From Warburgia ugandensis (lineage: Eukaryota > Streptophyta > Magnoliopsida > Canellales > Canellaceae), in the NCBI GenBank assembly GCA_035236585.1, contig CP141126.1, positions 68,363,414 to 68,427,413 of the forward strand: a DNA stretch of 64,000 nucleotides, in the 5' to 3' direction. The notes below the pieces were generated by a model. The model was not told the DNA's origin. It did no database searches and worked only from the letters and a program-made list of their open reading frames with translations. Positions within the stretch are counted from its first letter, which is position 1. Each line of letters begins with the position of its first letter. The translations under genes and the position numbers were made by a program. This document shows, in pieces, positions 23,841-36,700 of the stretch.

Positions 23841-25080
23841 TTCATTCCTTTCCAGATTCAATATCTTGCCAACCAAAAAAAATCTTGCAGAGGATTGAGG
23901 ATTAAGCAAACCTACTTGATGGCCAAGCAAGTCTCCTTTATATAAAAGGGGTGACTAGGCAATTCTAAACACACCATTTATTCTCTCCTCTCTCTTTCTG
24001 GTTTAAGAATTGCTCTATTAGAGATTTCTCTCTTATTGTTGTCCTTAAGAATCTTATTATTGTCTTGATTGATTCACTAATAATTCTCTCTAGTTATCGT
24101 CCTTCAAGATTCTGAATACTATCTTGATTGATTTACTGAGAATTTTCTCTTGTCATCATCCTTTAAGACTTGTAGTAAGCTCTTCTTCCTTATGAACACT
24201 TGAAATTTCCTTCAAAGAAAACAAAAGAGACACACTTCTCTCGATACAAAGAAGAATGATTTTGAAGAATAAATCTCTCTTTGAATACACAACTAAAAAG
24301 CAACTTCTCTAAGCTAAGTCTCAAAGCAATTAGGTGGTATTTATTTAGGGCAACTAACTTAAGTTCGAAAATAACAAACTAAATACTCAAATGTAGCTAA
24401 CTTACTCTCATGAAAAACTTAATTTACTTCTATTAACTTTTAATTTTGAAATAGTCAATTAGATTCATCTTGACATTTAATTGAATTTCCATGTGCCTTT
24501 CTTTAGCCGTTCTTTAGTTCAAAATTTAGTTGATTGGTTGATAGAAACAATCAAGTGAATCCTAGAAATACTTGAATCTTCTTTTGGCTTCATGAGAAGT
24601 GACTAACTCTTAGGAAAACACTTTGCAACTCTTTTGTTCCTCCAAGCTCAAGTACAATTAATTGGATTTTTGAAACATTTGACTCGGGCAATGAAATAGT
24701 TGATTGGTTCCCCTAAATAATCAACTGGAATCATTGATCTTCATAAGTCTTTAAGTCCCCAAAATGCACTTGACTAGTTTCTAGGGATAGCAAACTGGTG
24801 ACAATTATTGACAATCATTCCTTGAAGTAGTTAGTTACTCTAGCTTGGATAGTTGACTGGAACTCGTAGTACATAAAAACTTTGATGTTTTGGGACTTGA
24901 AAACTTGCTTCAATCTTCCATTAAATAACTCTAACTTCCTTGGATAGTCTTGCACACTTAATAGAACTAAGTTAGAAACATAATAGAAAGGTCTTGTTAT
25001 CATCAAATCAAGGAGGCTCGGGCTAATAATTTCTACTTATGTGTAGATGTTTGAATTGTTAACACTTACAAATACTATCT
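23841..25080 (+). mobile_element. Possible LTR-retroelement remnant (weak)
   Basis: TATATAAAAGGGG at about 23938 is followed by a CT-rich leader-like stretch (23975-24070). A long region (24330-25000) follows with repeated phrases around 'ttgattggttgatagaa' and 'agttgactgg'. Such phrases occur in long LTRs or leaders of plant retroelements. I find no termini, primer site or coding relic, so this is only a suggestion. Confidence 0.25.
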
Positions 25081-26260
25081 ACATTGCATACATGCAAGAA
25101 GAGAAGTTGATAAAATTGCAGTTACAAGGAAAGATGCCTGAGCCCACAACTACTTGTCCACCATAAACTTGTTTTGAAGCTATCTATTCTAAATGACTCA
25201 CATAGGAATTGATAGCAAGGAGAGAACAATCTCTATTGCAATAGTAATGAAAACTCTACACTTGGTCATAACTACAAGGTACCACACATATTACTTTTTG
25301 ACGCTCTAGTGGATGATGAACATATCTCATATGATGACTATGATTATGGCCTTCCAAAACATCTAGAGCAAGAACTTCCTTGGAAAGTAAGATCTGAACC
25401 TTGAGAACAAGGTTCCCCTTTTAGTAGAGGCAAATGATAGCACGCCACCTACTATAGGAGGTCCCTTCTTACAAATCCATACCTAGAAGGTTTGTCCAAT
25501 AAGTTCAAGAAAGAGTTATTTAACAAATGGTTAGGTAGTCTAAAAAAGGTTGAATTAGCTAAGTCTAGTTTCTTATCAATATTAGTTGAGAGTCTTTGTC
25601 AGCAAGTTTTAATGGTAATTACAAATTTCTTAATTGGGATCTTTGTCTTGAAGAAAAAGTTATGTAAACTCTATTTAAAGAGCAAAGAAATCAATGGGAA
25701 GTAGCGAATTACTAGCCTAATTTTAGACATAATCCAGGAGGCTGATTCTCCTTGAATTGAATAAAAAAATTTGGTTTGTACCAAGAATAAATTAATCTCA
25801 GCCCCTTTGATAGTGGATAATTCACGATTCAAATCGACCTACTACATGCGGTAGTGACCACCAACTGAGTTTGAAAAACATTTGGCTCTAGTACCTCCAA
25901 CCAAGAATCAAAATGCTCTTACAGCAAATTTTCAGCAAAAAACTTTGATTGGAGTCTATCTCAATTGGACGAACTTACAATCAAGAGAATGCCCATTATG
26001 TAGACAACATCTTGAAACAAATGACCACATTTTCTTAAGATGCAAGACTATAAAAACCATGTGGAGAGGTGTCTTCTTCCAACCTTTCAAAATATAACTT
26101 CTCATTGCTACAAGAAGCCACTAAATGTTGGTTCAAAAAATGTCAAGCTCATCATAGAATTTTAACGGTTTGGCAAGTCATGGTCTAGACAAAGATGTTC
26201 GTGAATGATTAACATATTGGAAAACTTGAGTGATAGAATTCTCCCAAGGGTTTTTACATG
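25081..26260 (+). pseudogene. Non-LTR retrotransposon (LINE) relic with zinc-binding RT domain
   Basis: The clear part is 25882-26097. It encodes SRECPLCRQHLETNDHIFL followed by RCKTIKTMWRGVF, the C-P-L-C...H...C...W pattern of the zinc-binding domain (zf-RVT) found at the C-terminus of LINE-type reverse transcriptases and derived plant RNase H-like proteins. Immediately downstream, 26100-26200 keeps a decayed continuation. Upstream 25081-25880 may contain more of the same element but I cannot align it. No poly(A) tail or target duplication was found. Confidence 0.6.
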
Positions 26261-29200
26261 TTAGCCAGTTAAAGCTTTGGTATTAGATATAGTCCCTAAT
26301 TAAATTTGACTTGCATGATAATTCCTATTTTTTAAAATTGATTTCAATTTAGTCTTTTCAATGCTGAAACCTCATAAAAAATAATTTATCCCTAAAATAC
26401 CTTTTCTCAATGGTTGTTATCTCACTATATTTTACTGCATTCACCTTTACATGATGGATCCCACTTTTGATTGATCCAAACAACCCACTTTGATATCCAA
26501 TATATTAAAAGTATGGTAAATGCACAGGTAAGCATCCAAAACCTTCTATATAATGCCTACTTTCAATGACTGAGCTTTAGTTAGGTGTAGTTAGAGCCGG
26601 CAAAGGATAAATAGATCAAATTGGGTATGATCTTTTAGAAGTTCTTGTTAAACGGATTGGATACACTAATCCGTTTATAAACATACTCAAAAATCCCAAT
26701 ACAAATCAATTTGCTTCCGAGTAACGGGTTGCGTGGGTAACCCACAAGTGATGTTAGGTCTTTGTTGCACGTGTGTTGGAATATCAATTTAAGTGGAAGA
26801 ATAGAAGATTTTAGTCTATTTTACGAACATGTTATATAGGTGATGTTAGGTCTTTGCGCTACATGTATTTTTTCCTCGGAATATGTCATTTTGAATCACT
26901 GCGATGATAATGGAAGCAACATAATCATCATGAGCTCGCATTGTCAAACGCAAAAACCCATGAACTGCAGAAACAGAATCATCCACCTGCACCCGTAGGC
27001 CATGAGCATCACAGGCCACATTCTTTTGCTTGCATATTGACAGCAAATGGAACATACATAAAAGACAACCTAGTAATGACAATGGGTTTGCTTGCACATC
27101 ACGTCCTGTTCACTAATACTAAAGTCAGGAGGCTAATTGGAGCCAGTGTTCCTAGACATGCTATGCTAATTTAATATTGAAAAGTGGAACAAAGAAATGA
27201 GAAAAATAGTAGTGTTCTACCAAAGGAACAAAAACTACCAGAGGTCTATTAGCGTTGTACCCAAACGTGTTCCATGGATCTCTTCTACTTCTTTGTATTT
27301 TTGTTCTTCTCCTCTGCTTGAAATTGCTATAGCAACAGCTGAAGATCAGTCTTCACCTTCTATACGTCTGTCGGGGTGGGGGAGAGAGAGGCAAAACAAG
27401 CAGAGAGACAGAAAGAGGGAGCTTCGGACAGAGAGGGAAATCCAAAGTCTTTGGACGGAACCTAAGATTAGGTTTAGGCGTAACCGCATTACTGCTCATT
27501 TTCCCATCTTATCCTTCGTAAATGGATAACCTCGGAAAAATTCATAGGGTCCCGGATTTTAACATGCTGAATTATTCTTACCCATTCTTTGTAAGGGTCT
27601 AAGTTTTGAAATTCAAATCTGCCTAATTATAGCGGATAAATAGGTGCTTTGTGAACTACAATCCCTTTTGCCGGCCTAGGTGTAGAAACGAATTAAAAAT
27701 CCTAAAAGACATTTTAAGGACAAGTAACTTGTTGGGCCCCATCTTACATAGGTACATACTGAGATAAACCTCTTTAAGTAGGGTCCAATTCATCTATTGA
27801 TAAAAAACACTAGCCTCTTAGCTCATCGTATATAATTTGTATGGAAGTCGTTGAAGCGAGACTTGGTTATTGAATATGGACCATTGGATATACAAAGTTT
27901 ATTATTATTCATACCATAACTAACTGCAGCTTTCATCATGTGGAAACTTTTAATCAAACACAAGTTGGTCTATAATGTACGTGCGTGAAAGGCTCTTATC
28001 ACATCTCTTATTTCCTTTCTCAAGGGAAAAGATAGGACAGTATACAACGTTCCATGGGCTTTAGAGAGGCTCCTTGTTACTTTGTGCGTGAGGGCTCAGA
28101 GGAACTCGTTGATATAAATTAGAATGAGAAATTTTCTTCAACCAAGATTTGCAGTTTGATGGTCAAATTATTCATGACATATGATTACAGAATAGCATTT
28201 ACCCTCGGCGTTCAGTTTTTCTTCAATCCAGAGTCTGGCTTTGTGCTGCCTGTGGTGAAAGAAAAGGTCTTTGTGTGGGATTTTGTCTAGCATGGCAATT
28301 ATTCTGTACTTGCCACTTGTACTGTGTCCAAAAGCCTTCTTGAATTCAATTTTTGACTTGCAACTAGATAGAGTCAAAGAAGAAGAAAAAATGTGTAGAA
28401 ACCTTAGAGATGGCCTCAAGACAGATGAAACAGGAGCATATAAGAAAACATGTATTAAGTGGTGGGCCACATGAGGTGTTTTGAGTTTTAACACTCCCCT
28501 CCTGGTACTATGTATCATTAAATATTGTCTAGCTGAGGTAATACGCTTGTCTTTCTCGGGTGAAGCGCTTCAATAGACACTCTTGCGACATATTTTACCC
28601 TCATATGTACGGCGACCAATTCTCCCCTTACAGCTTTCCAAGGGATGGCCTTAATATCAATTCATGTACTTTATTCTTGCAAGAAAAGAAGGATTCTGTG
28701 ATAGCTTGACAGCACACTGATTCCCATGAAATAATCGAAAAGAGTCGCCTCGACTTTATTTCTAGCATAAATGTCGAATCCACTTCAACCCTGCCGTTAG
28801 TGAATGCCAAGACTATCACTCTGCTTCGCCACCTCATCCGGCAAGCGTTCTCTGCTTCTGGCTAATCCATGATACTGGGCACTCATAGCGTGCAATTCAT
28901 TATAATTGGTCATCTAACGTCCCGCACTCTTGCCCATTCTGCACCCAGATAGCTAACCACTGCAACTTTTCTATCCTGATTCCATTGAGAGATCAATCCT
29001 CAGCCAATATAACCCTTGGAGAACCTCAATTCCGCTTAAAGCTTGAAATCTTTTAAAGAGACCCTTCTTTTGAGTTATTGTCCCCATTCCCTTGTTCTTT
29101 GAATTTCAACGCCTAGGAAATGTCTGTATTTTCTCATGTCTTTATGCCAAATTTTTCTTTAAATTGGGTCTCAGTCTTTCTATCTCCTTGATATTGCACA

Positions 29201-29948
29201 ATCACTGTAACTCCACTTGTATTTCTTTTAAATAAAGGGTAATACCACTTACTCCATAGTTACCACCTGCTGAAAATCTGAAACTACTCCTTTGTGTCCA
29301 TAAATGGCTCTTCCGAGCATTGCGCAATGTTCTTGTTGCAATTTCATGTCCTTTGGCTGCCTGCACATAGACTACTCTAACCAGCCATGTAGGAAGGCTT
29401 TTTTGACATGTAGGCAAGCTTTTTGCTGAGGTGATGATGCATACACAGAAAGACGAAGAATAGTTGCTTTGGATACTGGAAATAGAAAGTGGTGTTGCTT
29501 GGGATAAGAGATTACTTGCAGTTCAAGCAGATATTTTGTCTAGTTTTGGAGAAAACGATGGCTGTACACGCATAATATATGTATGTTTTTCTTAACAATG
29601 GCTGGTTTGTGCTATTGAAATTTCAGAAATTGAATGGGGATTTAAAATTTTCTCTATGAATAAATGCGACCTTCGATGCTTCAAGGGTGTGATGTCCTTG
29701 ATCTTCTCTTCTAATTGTGATGCTTACAGTGAAATCTCCTTGGTTTTTCTGAATTGCCGCAAATTTCCATTTGGTTTTGCCAAAATGTTTTTTTTTTTTT
29801 TTGGTTTTGTTGATAAGTCGAGTGAGATTCTTGTGCTTCTATTACATTTCAAGTAAATCCAAATCAGTTTGAAGTTTCAAAAATTGTTCAAAGAATTTCT
29901 CAACTTGTCCTATGCTAGGAGATGATTGATGACAAGTTTGGATATCAT
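26261..29948. other. Intergenic stretch without a recognised gene
   Basis: I see no convincing gene. 26590-26740 contains 'aaacggattggatacactaatccgtttataaacat'-like inverted sequence that resembles the inner part of hAT-type MITEs, but no ends were found. On the minus strand 28365-28171 an open piece (FGHSTSGKYRIIAMLDKIPH) has a protein-like composition but no identity I can give. Nothing else of more than 300 bp stands out. Confidence 0.4.
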
Positions 29949-31170
29949 CACTATTACATAGGACGCTTTTAAAGTTGGCATAAAGAAATTGGTTTAGTCA
30001 ACTGACTTCATAAATACTTTTCAAGTTGATTTTTAAAAAATGACTTTAAAAAGCATACTTAAGAAGTCATTTCATCACAAATTGATTTCTTTAATCAGAT
30101 AGGAATCACTTTTTTTCATGGGAATAGATTTTTCAAGTTGGTTTTCAGAAAACCACTTTAAATGCTCTGACTTTTGAAGTTGTTTTCTAAAAAACAACTT
30201 TAAAAGTCCCTATTTTAATTTTGCTAGAAAAAATAATTTTGGTTGGTGAATACTTTTAAAGCTAGTTGTAAAAAAATAACTTTAAAAGCTCCAACTTATA
30301 AAGTAGTTCTGGAAATGACTTTAAAAGTCCTTATTTTAGTTTAGAGGGAAAATAATTGTTTAGAAGGAGAAAACTTTTAAAATTGGTTATAAAAAACAAA
30401 TTTAAAAGTTCCAACTTTTAAAGTTGTTTTATAAAAAACAACTTTAAACAATGACTTTAAAGTGTGGGCTTTTCAAGCCTTTGGAAAATGACTTTAATAG
30501 TCCCTTTTAGTTTAACAAGAATTTTTAATTTTTTGGTTGGAGAATATTTTGAATGTCAATTATAAAAAATGACTTTAAAAGAACCAACTAAACTTAGTTT
30601 TAGAAAAATGACTTTAAAAGTCTCTATTTTAGTTTACCAAGAAAATTCTTTTTTGATTGATGAATACTTTTAAATTTGATTATAAAAAATGACTCTAAAA
30701 GCTCCAACTTTTAAAGTCATTTTATAAAAAACAACTTTAAAAGTCACAACTTCCAAAAGTTATTTTCTAAAACCAACTTTAAAAGTCCCTATCTTAGTTT
30801 AGCTAGAAAATTTGTTTTTGGTAGGAGAATACTTTTGAAGTCAGTTATAAAAAATGATTTTAAAAGCTCCAACTTTTAAAGTTGTCTTATAAAAAAATGA
30901 CTTTAAAAGTGTGGACTTTTAAAATTGATTTTTGAAAACTTTAAAAGTCCCTATTTTAGTTTAGTAGGAAAATTTTCTTTTTAGTTGGAGAATGCTTTTA
31001 AAGTCAATTATAAAATTGACTTTAAAAGCTCCAACTTTTAAAGCCGTTTTTAAAAAATTGACTTTAAAAGTCACCACTTTTAAAGTCATTTTCTAAAAAG
31101 CAACTTTAAAAGTCACCACTTCTAAAGTCATTTTTTGAAAATAGCTTTAAAAGTCCCATTTCAAAACCAT
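29949..31170. repeat. Left CACTA arm: subterminal palindromic repeats
   Basis: This region has more than twenty ACTTTAAAAGT or ACTTTTAAAGT motifs, many paired so that one unit forms a local hairpin (AACTTTTAAAGTTG...CAACTTTAAAAGTC). A larger unit marked by CCCTATTTTAGTTTA recurs near 30207, 30329, 30505, 30622, 30788 and 30947, giving irregular spacings of about 115-180 bp. It is strongly AT-rich and non-coding. Confidence 0.85.
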
Positions 31171-32742
31171 GAGTGTCATCCTTCAACTCATTATTTATTT
31201 TGTAATTTAATCTAATTTTAAAGACTCAAAATAAATTTTCCTTTCAAGTAAATTATTTTTAAATGAGTTTACTTCTTAAGGATCTACCTAGTCAATAGTC
31301 AGAGTCCTTGTCTTATTACAATTTAAAGTCCAAATACAACAAATGTGCATATATAATACAAAGGTAATTATTGGAATAATGTTCAATAATTTAAATACAA
31401 GCATACATTCAATATAAATATATAGCAAATTAGCTGCTCACCCAGTTCTTCGTCAAACTACCATTGAGGAAAATGGAATGAATATTGGTGTCATCTTAAT
31501 GATGGATTAATTTGTTACATCAGACAACAAATTATTTTCATAAGACTATTTTAGATATGCTAGAAGAACTAAAGACCTCTTTTTTAAAGAGATAAGTTTT
31601 AAATGAGCATGTGTTGTTTATTTTGAAACAACTAGACACAATGCACAGAGGAGCCAAACCTTTTGGCTAAAGATAAGATAAATTATCAAAGAATGATAAA
31701 CCTATCCTATGTGAAATGTTAGTAGTCTAAGAAAGTTTATATACAATTTCTAAAGATCTACCTGGACTAGCATTAAAAGTGAGATAGATGTCATTATTGA
31801 GTTTATGATGGATACAATTGTATCTCCAAAGTACTCTACTAATTTAATCTTATGAAACTATTAGAAAATTAGTTGTAACAACTACTAAATAAAGTGGATA
31901 TCATATATTTTTGTTGAACTGTACTGGTCTTCTTTATTAAATACAATAATAATGAATTGTTGAGATTTATTGATGATTATCAAATTCATGAGAAATCATA
32001 ACGACCAATAAGCATTCTCTAATTAAATGAAAGACATATTTAATTGTACATACATAATTATGATCTCATTAAAAGTTGATATGAATTCAAAGTATGATTA
32101 GTTGAGGATTTTAGAGGAAAATATTTGAATGACATTTGAATCATATGTGACATTGAGTATGTTGTTAGAAATAATTGTAGATACCATGAGATGATTTATA
32201 CTTCTATTTAATTAAACTACAATAGTAATAACATACAACATCTTGATATAATAGTAATTAGAAAAGCATCAAAAGTATGTTGAAATACATGAATTTGACA
32301 ATCATGTATATGAATTAAGGAAGTTTACTTTTTGTACCACCTTAATTGAAAAAAAAAGAGATAGCACTATGGTGGAATTAGAAAAAGAAAAAGTAAAGAA
32401 AGCTAACTGCCATACCATTTCTTATCTTACTTTCAAATAGTAGACCTTTTGGTGAGCTTTAGGGAATGCATCAAATAAAGACTTGGAATGTGTACTAATG
32501 CAGTACAAAAAGAGTGATTACATATGTTACATCATTATCAAGACTTTTGAGATTAAAAGTCCTAATAAAAATAGTAAATTAATCGTTATGGCATTTATCT
32601 TAAAGATTTAAAGGTATTATTGATGTAAGATACGAGACAATGTAAAACTATTAACAATTTATGATTGGTATTAGCCAAAATAGATGTATAGTTAAACAAG
32701 TGAGAATTAGTTATCTAGATATGAGATATAAAGAGATGTTTA
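31171..32742. other. Unassigned AT-rich DNA between the CACTA arm and the Athila-like element
   Basis: A 1.6-kb stretch, very AT-rich, with hints of decayed coding on the plus strand but no motif I can name. It could be CACTA internal sequence or the remnant of another retroelement. A tract of 8-9 A residues is at about 32348. Confidence 0.3.
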
Positions 32743-33756
32743 TGTTTACCGCAAGAGTATAGGCTATTGTAGTATAGCTGATGCAAGGATAGGTTGATCC
32801 CATGAAGACTCAATTTACAATTTTAGAGTTTAAATAAAATTTAATTAATAGTTAATTAAAAGAAATAAAAAATTAAATAACAATGAATTGTAAATGCTAT
32901 TCAACTAAAGAAAATTACACCAATCCAAGTTCCAAAATACAAAAAATTAACTAAATAAAAAATAAAATTCACTTCCCTAGCTTGATTGTGACAAATTTCT
33001 TCAAATCTAGTGACATCAAAGTCAATCAACCTTCATCAATCTCTCACTCATATATTTGATTAAGGATTCTATTGCTAGATTAAACAGATTTCTCAAGAAT
33101 TTGATGATCTTGACTAAGAAAAGATTTTGGGTTTTGGACGACTTAGTAAAAATTTTGGATTTTAGATTGAATATCGGGACTCATGGCTCAACTAGAAATT
33201 GTCCTAAGAACAAGATCTAGGAATTGATTTGAATTCTGATGATAACTAGATCAAGAAATATAGAGATCCTGCTTTTAAACTAAATTGTTGATTCAGTTAA
33301 GCTTAAATCAAATAGGACTAGATTAATTAATTTTTAGATTAATTTGAGAACAAAACAAAACCTGGATAAGGTAAAATGGGGATAGAAATAAGACAAAACC
33401 AGGGACACAGAGGGAATTAGATAAGGGATGCAAATGGAATTAAGGAATAAGTGCCATGGGTACAATTGGAATTTTTGTTTAAATTCTGGTTTTACCCGAA
33501 ACACCACAGAAACTCGATGAAGAAGACCATGATGCATGGGAAGGAGAAAAGGTGAGAAAGGAGGGAATTTGTGGGAAAACTCGATTTGGGTTTTTAGTGA
33601 AACATTGAAAATTTATAAAAGCAAGCAAATTTGGGGAATTATAGTGAAGAATTGAAGCTTAAACTCAATTGGAAACAAGGAAAAAAAATGGCTAAAATAG
33701 AAACAAGGAATGATGATGAAGAGTTGGGAAAGAACAAGGGAAAATTGGTGAAGAAC

Positions 33757-36700
33757 TGTAACACCCCTAACTTTTGTAATGAAATTGAATAAATAATGAA
33801 ATTGAGAATTTCAAGGAAAAATTAGTCTAGAATATTAGGGTTATTAAAAATGCACTTCTCATAGAATTACAATCAAAGGGTAAGACATTTATAATTAAAA
33901 ACATACTCAACGAACCCTTCAGAATGACTGTAGCATGACAAATTCTGAATTCGGATGAAAAATCCTTATTTTTCTACATTTTATAAACAAAAAGGGTAAA
34001 ATGGTAATTTTACTCATAACCAAGAACTAGTACATGAAAATTTAGAATGCACTCAAAAATACAAATCTAATGCCACTAAGTACACTCAATTTAGAGTTCA
34101 TGGGAATAAACACTATTTTTCTCCAATTTTGAAATTAAAAGGGCAAAATGGTCTTTTCACATCTGTGGAGCCCACAAGGGACCCACAAAGGAAGTCAATG
34201 GCAAAAAAATGTGTAATTATGAGTCAAACTACTACCACCTGCTAGTGGAGAAGGAGGTGGCAGTGGGAATCCAATGAACATTGAATAATAAAAAAATAAA
34301 ACATAATAATTACACATAATCATGAAAAACACCCAAAATGCCTATAAATACCTCAAAAATTTTTTTTTTTCCAAAAATGTTCAAAAAATTAATTATGAAA
34401 TTCCCTAGCATCCCCCAAAATCTTAACTCAAAACTCCTTCCCCTTTTCTCTCTCTTTTCTTCCTTCTTTCTCCTTGTTTTTTTTCTTCTATTAGCGCGTC
34501 CATAGATGCATCCGGGGGAATATTCCACCCTAAATCATTGGGCGCGTCTATAGATGCGTCGTTCTTGACGAGCAGGGTTTTCACCCTACTATGGTTTTTC
34601 AATTAGACGTCCACTTTGGACTATTGAAACCTTAATCCACTTCGTCAAAGAGGTTCAACACATCTAAATACATAAAAGCCCTATACTTTTACAACAATCA
34701 GTGGAATATTCACTGGCCAAATCATTGAAAAATAGTAGCTCTGGCGACTTATATTCAGGCATGGATTTTCTTATTTTCTGGCCAAGTTTTGGACTCTGAT
34801 CCCTCCAGGTAGGTGCATCTCTGTCTCCTCTTTCTATTACGGTAGTTATGTTGTGTTTTCCAGCCTTTAGGAGATCTCCCTGGCCATTAATCCATTGAAG
34901 ACTATGGATCTGGCAACAGGGTGAGATCCACCACCTTGGACAACTCAGATGAAATCTCTGAGCTGTTGGATGGATTCTTGGGGTCCAAAAACCCTAGAAG
35001 ATGAAATCTAGGCCGTTGATGGTCATGGGTGATCCTACGGTCCAGATCGAGACTGTCTCGCCTATAGCTAGTCACTCTTGCCGACCACCTAGGATGGCCA
35101 TAACGGGCACAAGCCACTGGTCGTCCCGCACCCGTAAACCTAGACTTGATTTGGGACATCCAAATTTTGAACTAGAAACTTTATTTTTCCAATTAAGAGC
35201 TGAATATAGCTCTGATTTTAGATCTGAAACTTTTTGTAGATTCCTTGTCACTTTTGTAAGCTATTGAACTCATAAAATGTATGTTTTAAATTTTATTTAT
35301 TTGAGATTATAACAAAAATCCATAGTAACAACCTTGGATCATGATCAAGATGATCCCAAAATTAAAATATGAACAGATGGATGGGTTTAGAGGATCCCAA
35401 ACCCTTAAGGATAATGATCATAGTAAAATAAACAAAAATATTAAGATTAAAATTCAGCCCTAAAAACAGGCTGAAATATTAAAATCCCAATTTTGATCTC
35501 AATTTAACTTCAAATTGAGATCGAAAAGTTGGGTTGGATTCCTTTTGATGAGTAGAACCTACTGAACTTAGAAAATTTATGTTTTGATACATGTAAAAAT
35601 CTATTAATAATGAAAAGCATTGCTAATTCTCATGATTAGTGAAATTTGGAATGATCAAACTCTATAATTCTAATCAACTGATGATCTTGTGACTGTAAGA
35701 CATGGAATCAATGGTTATAAGTGACTGATCTATGATCAAGGATGATTGGATAGTATGGATGTGTTTTGATGAAGATATGAAGTTAATATCATATGTAATT
35801 ATGGATTGGATGATGATGATTTGGGATAGATCAAGATCTATGCCCTTAAATTGGATAAAATGACTTAAGATCTTCTTGATCGGTTGGATCAAGAAAGATT
35901 AGATCATTGGATGAGATGCATTAATGATATAATAATGAAATCACATTAAGAAGATGTGTTAGATCTAAAAGAAAATGAAAAGATAAAGATCTAAACACTA
36001 AAAAGAGATGAAAGATGAATAATGACCATTGGATCATGATGAATAGTTAAGGCATGTTAGATTTTTATTTGCATTATTAAATGTTATTATAATTGTCATT
36101 TATTGCTTAGTAGAGTTAATTGTAAATTTATTTATTTATTTATGCTTTAATGTTTTTTATATGAAAATTACATTGGAAATATAATTAAATGAAATTAGAG
36201 TTGAAAGGACATTACATGGAATGAATGACATGGACTTAATGATAGTAAGGGTCATAGTTAGTAGGAAAATATAAGGAATATAAATTCCTTGGAGTAAAAT
36301 AGGAGAATAATGAAACTCCATGAATGACATCTTAATGTTCATGGATTTAATTAAAATTAATTAGAAAGAGTACTTAGGATTAAAATGCTCATAGGAACCT
36401 TATGAAAGGTTGAGTTAAGGTCACCCTAGTAGATGATGAACATGGTGGTTAAGTGGGTTCTCTAATAGAGCCTTACTCTTCCCCCACCTTTCATTGATGT
36501 TTGTGAGGTCTAAACGCCTCCTTACATGAGGATTGAAGTAACCACTTTATGTTCAATCATTTAGCTAGTAAACCTTAGCCAATTTGACATAAGAGGAGCT
36601 GTCTAGACTTAGGATGGAATAAGCTATCCTCAACTAGTAAAACATTAACTAGTTGAGTAATAATAATAAGAGCTTAAAAGGTTAATAAATCATCCAATCC

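Noticed and set aside
26846-27174. Open frames on both strands (83 and 77 codons) near 26900-27100
   Set aside because: They overlap each other on opposite strands, have no family motif I recognise and no splice or promoter support.
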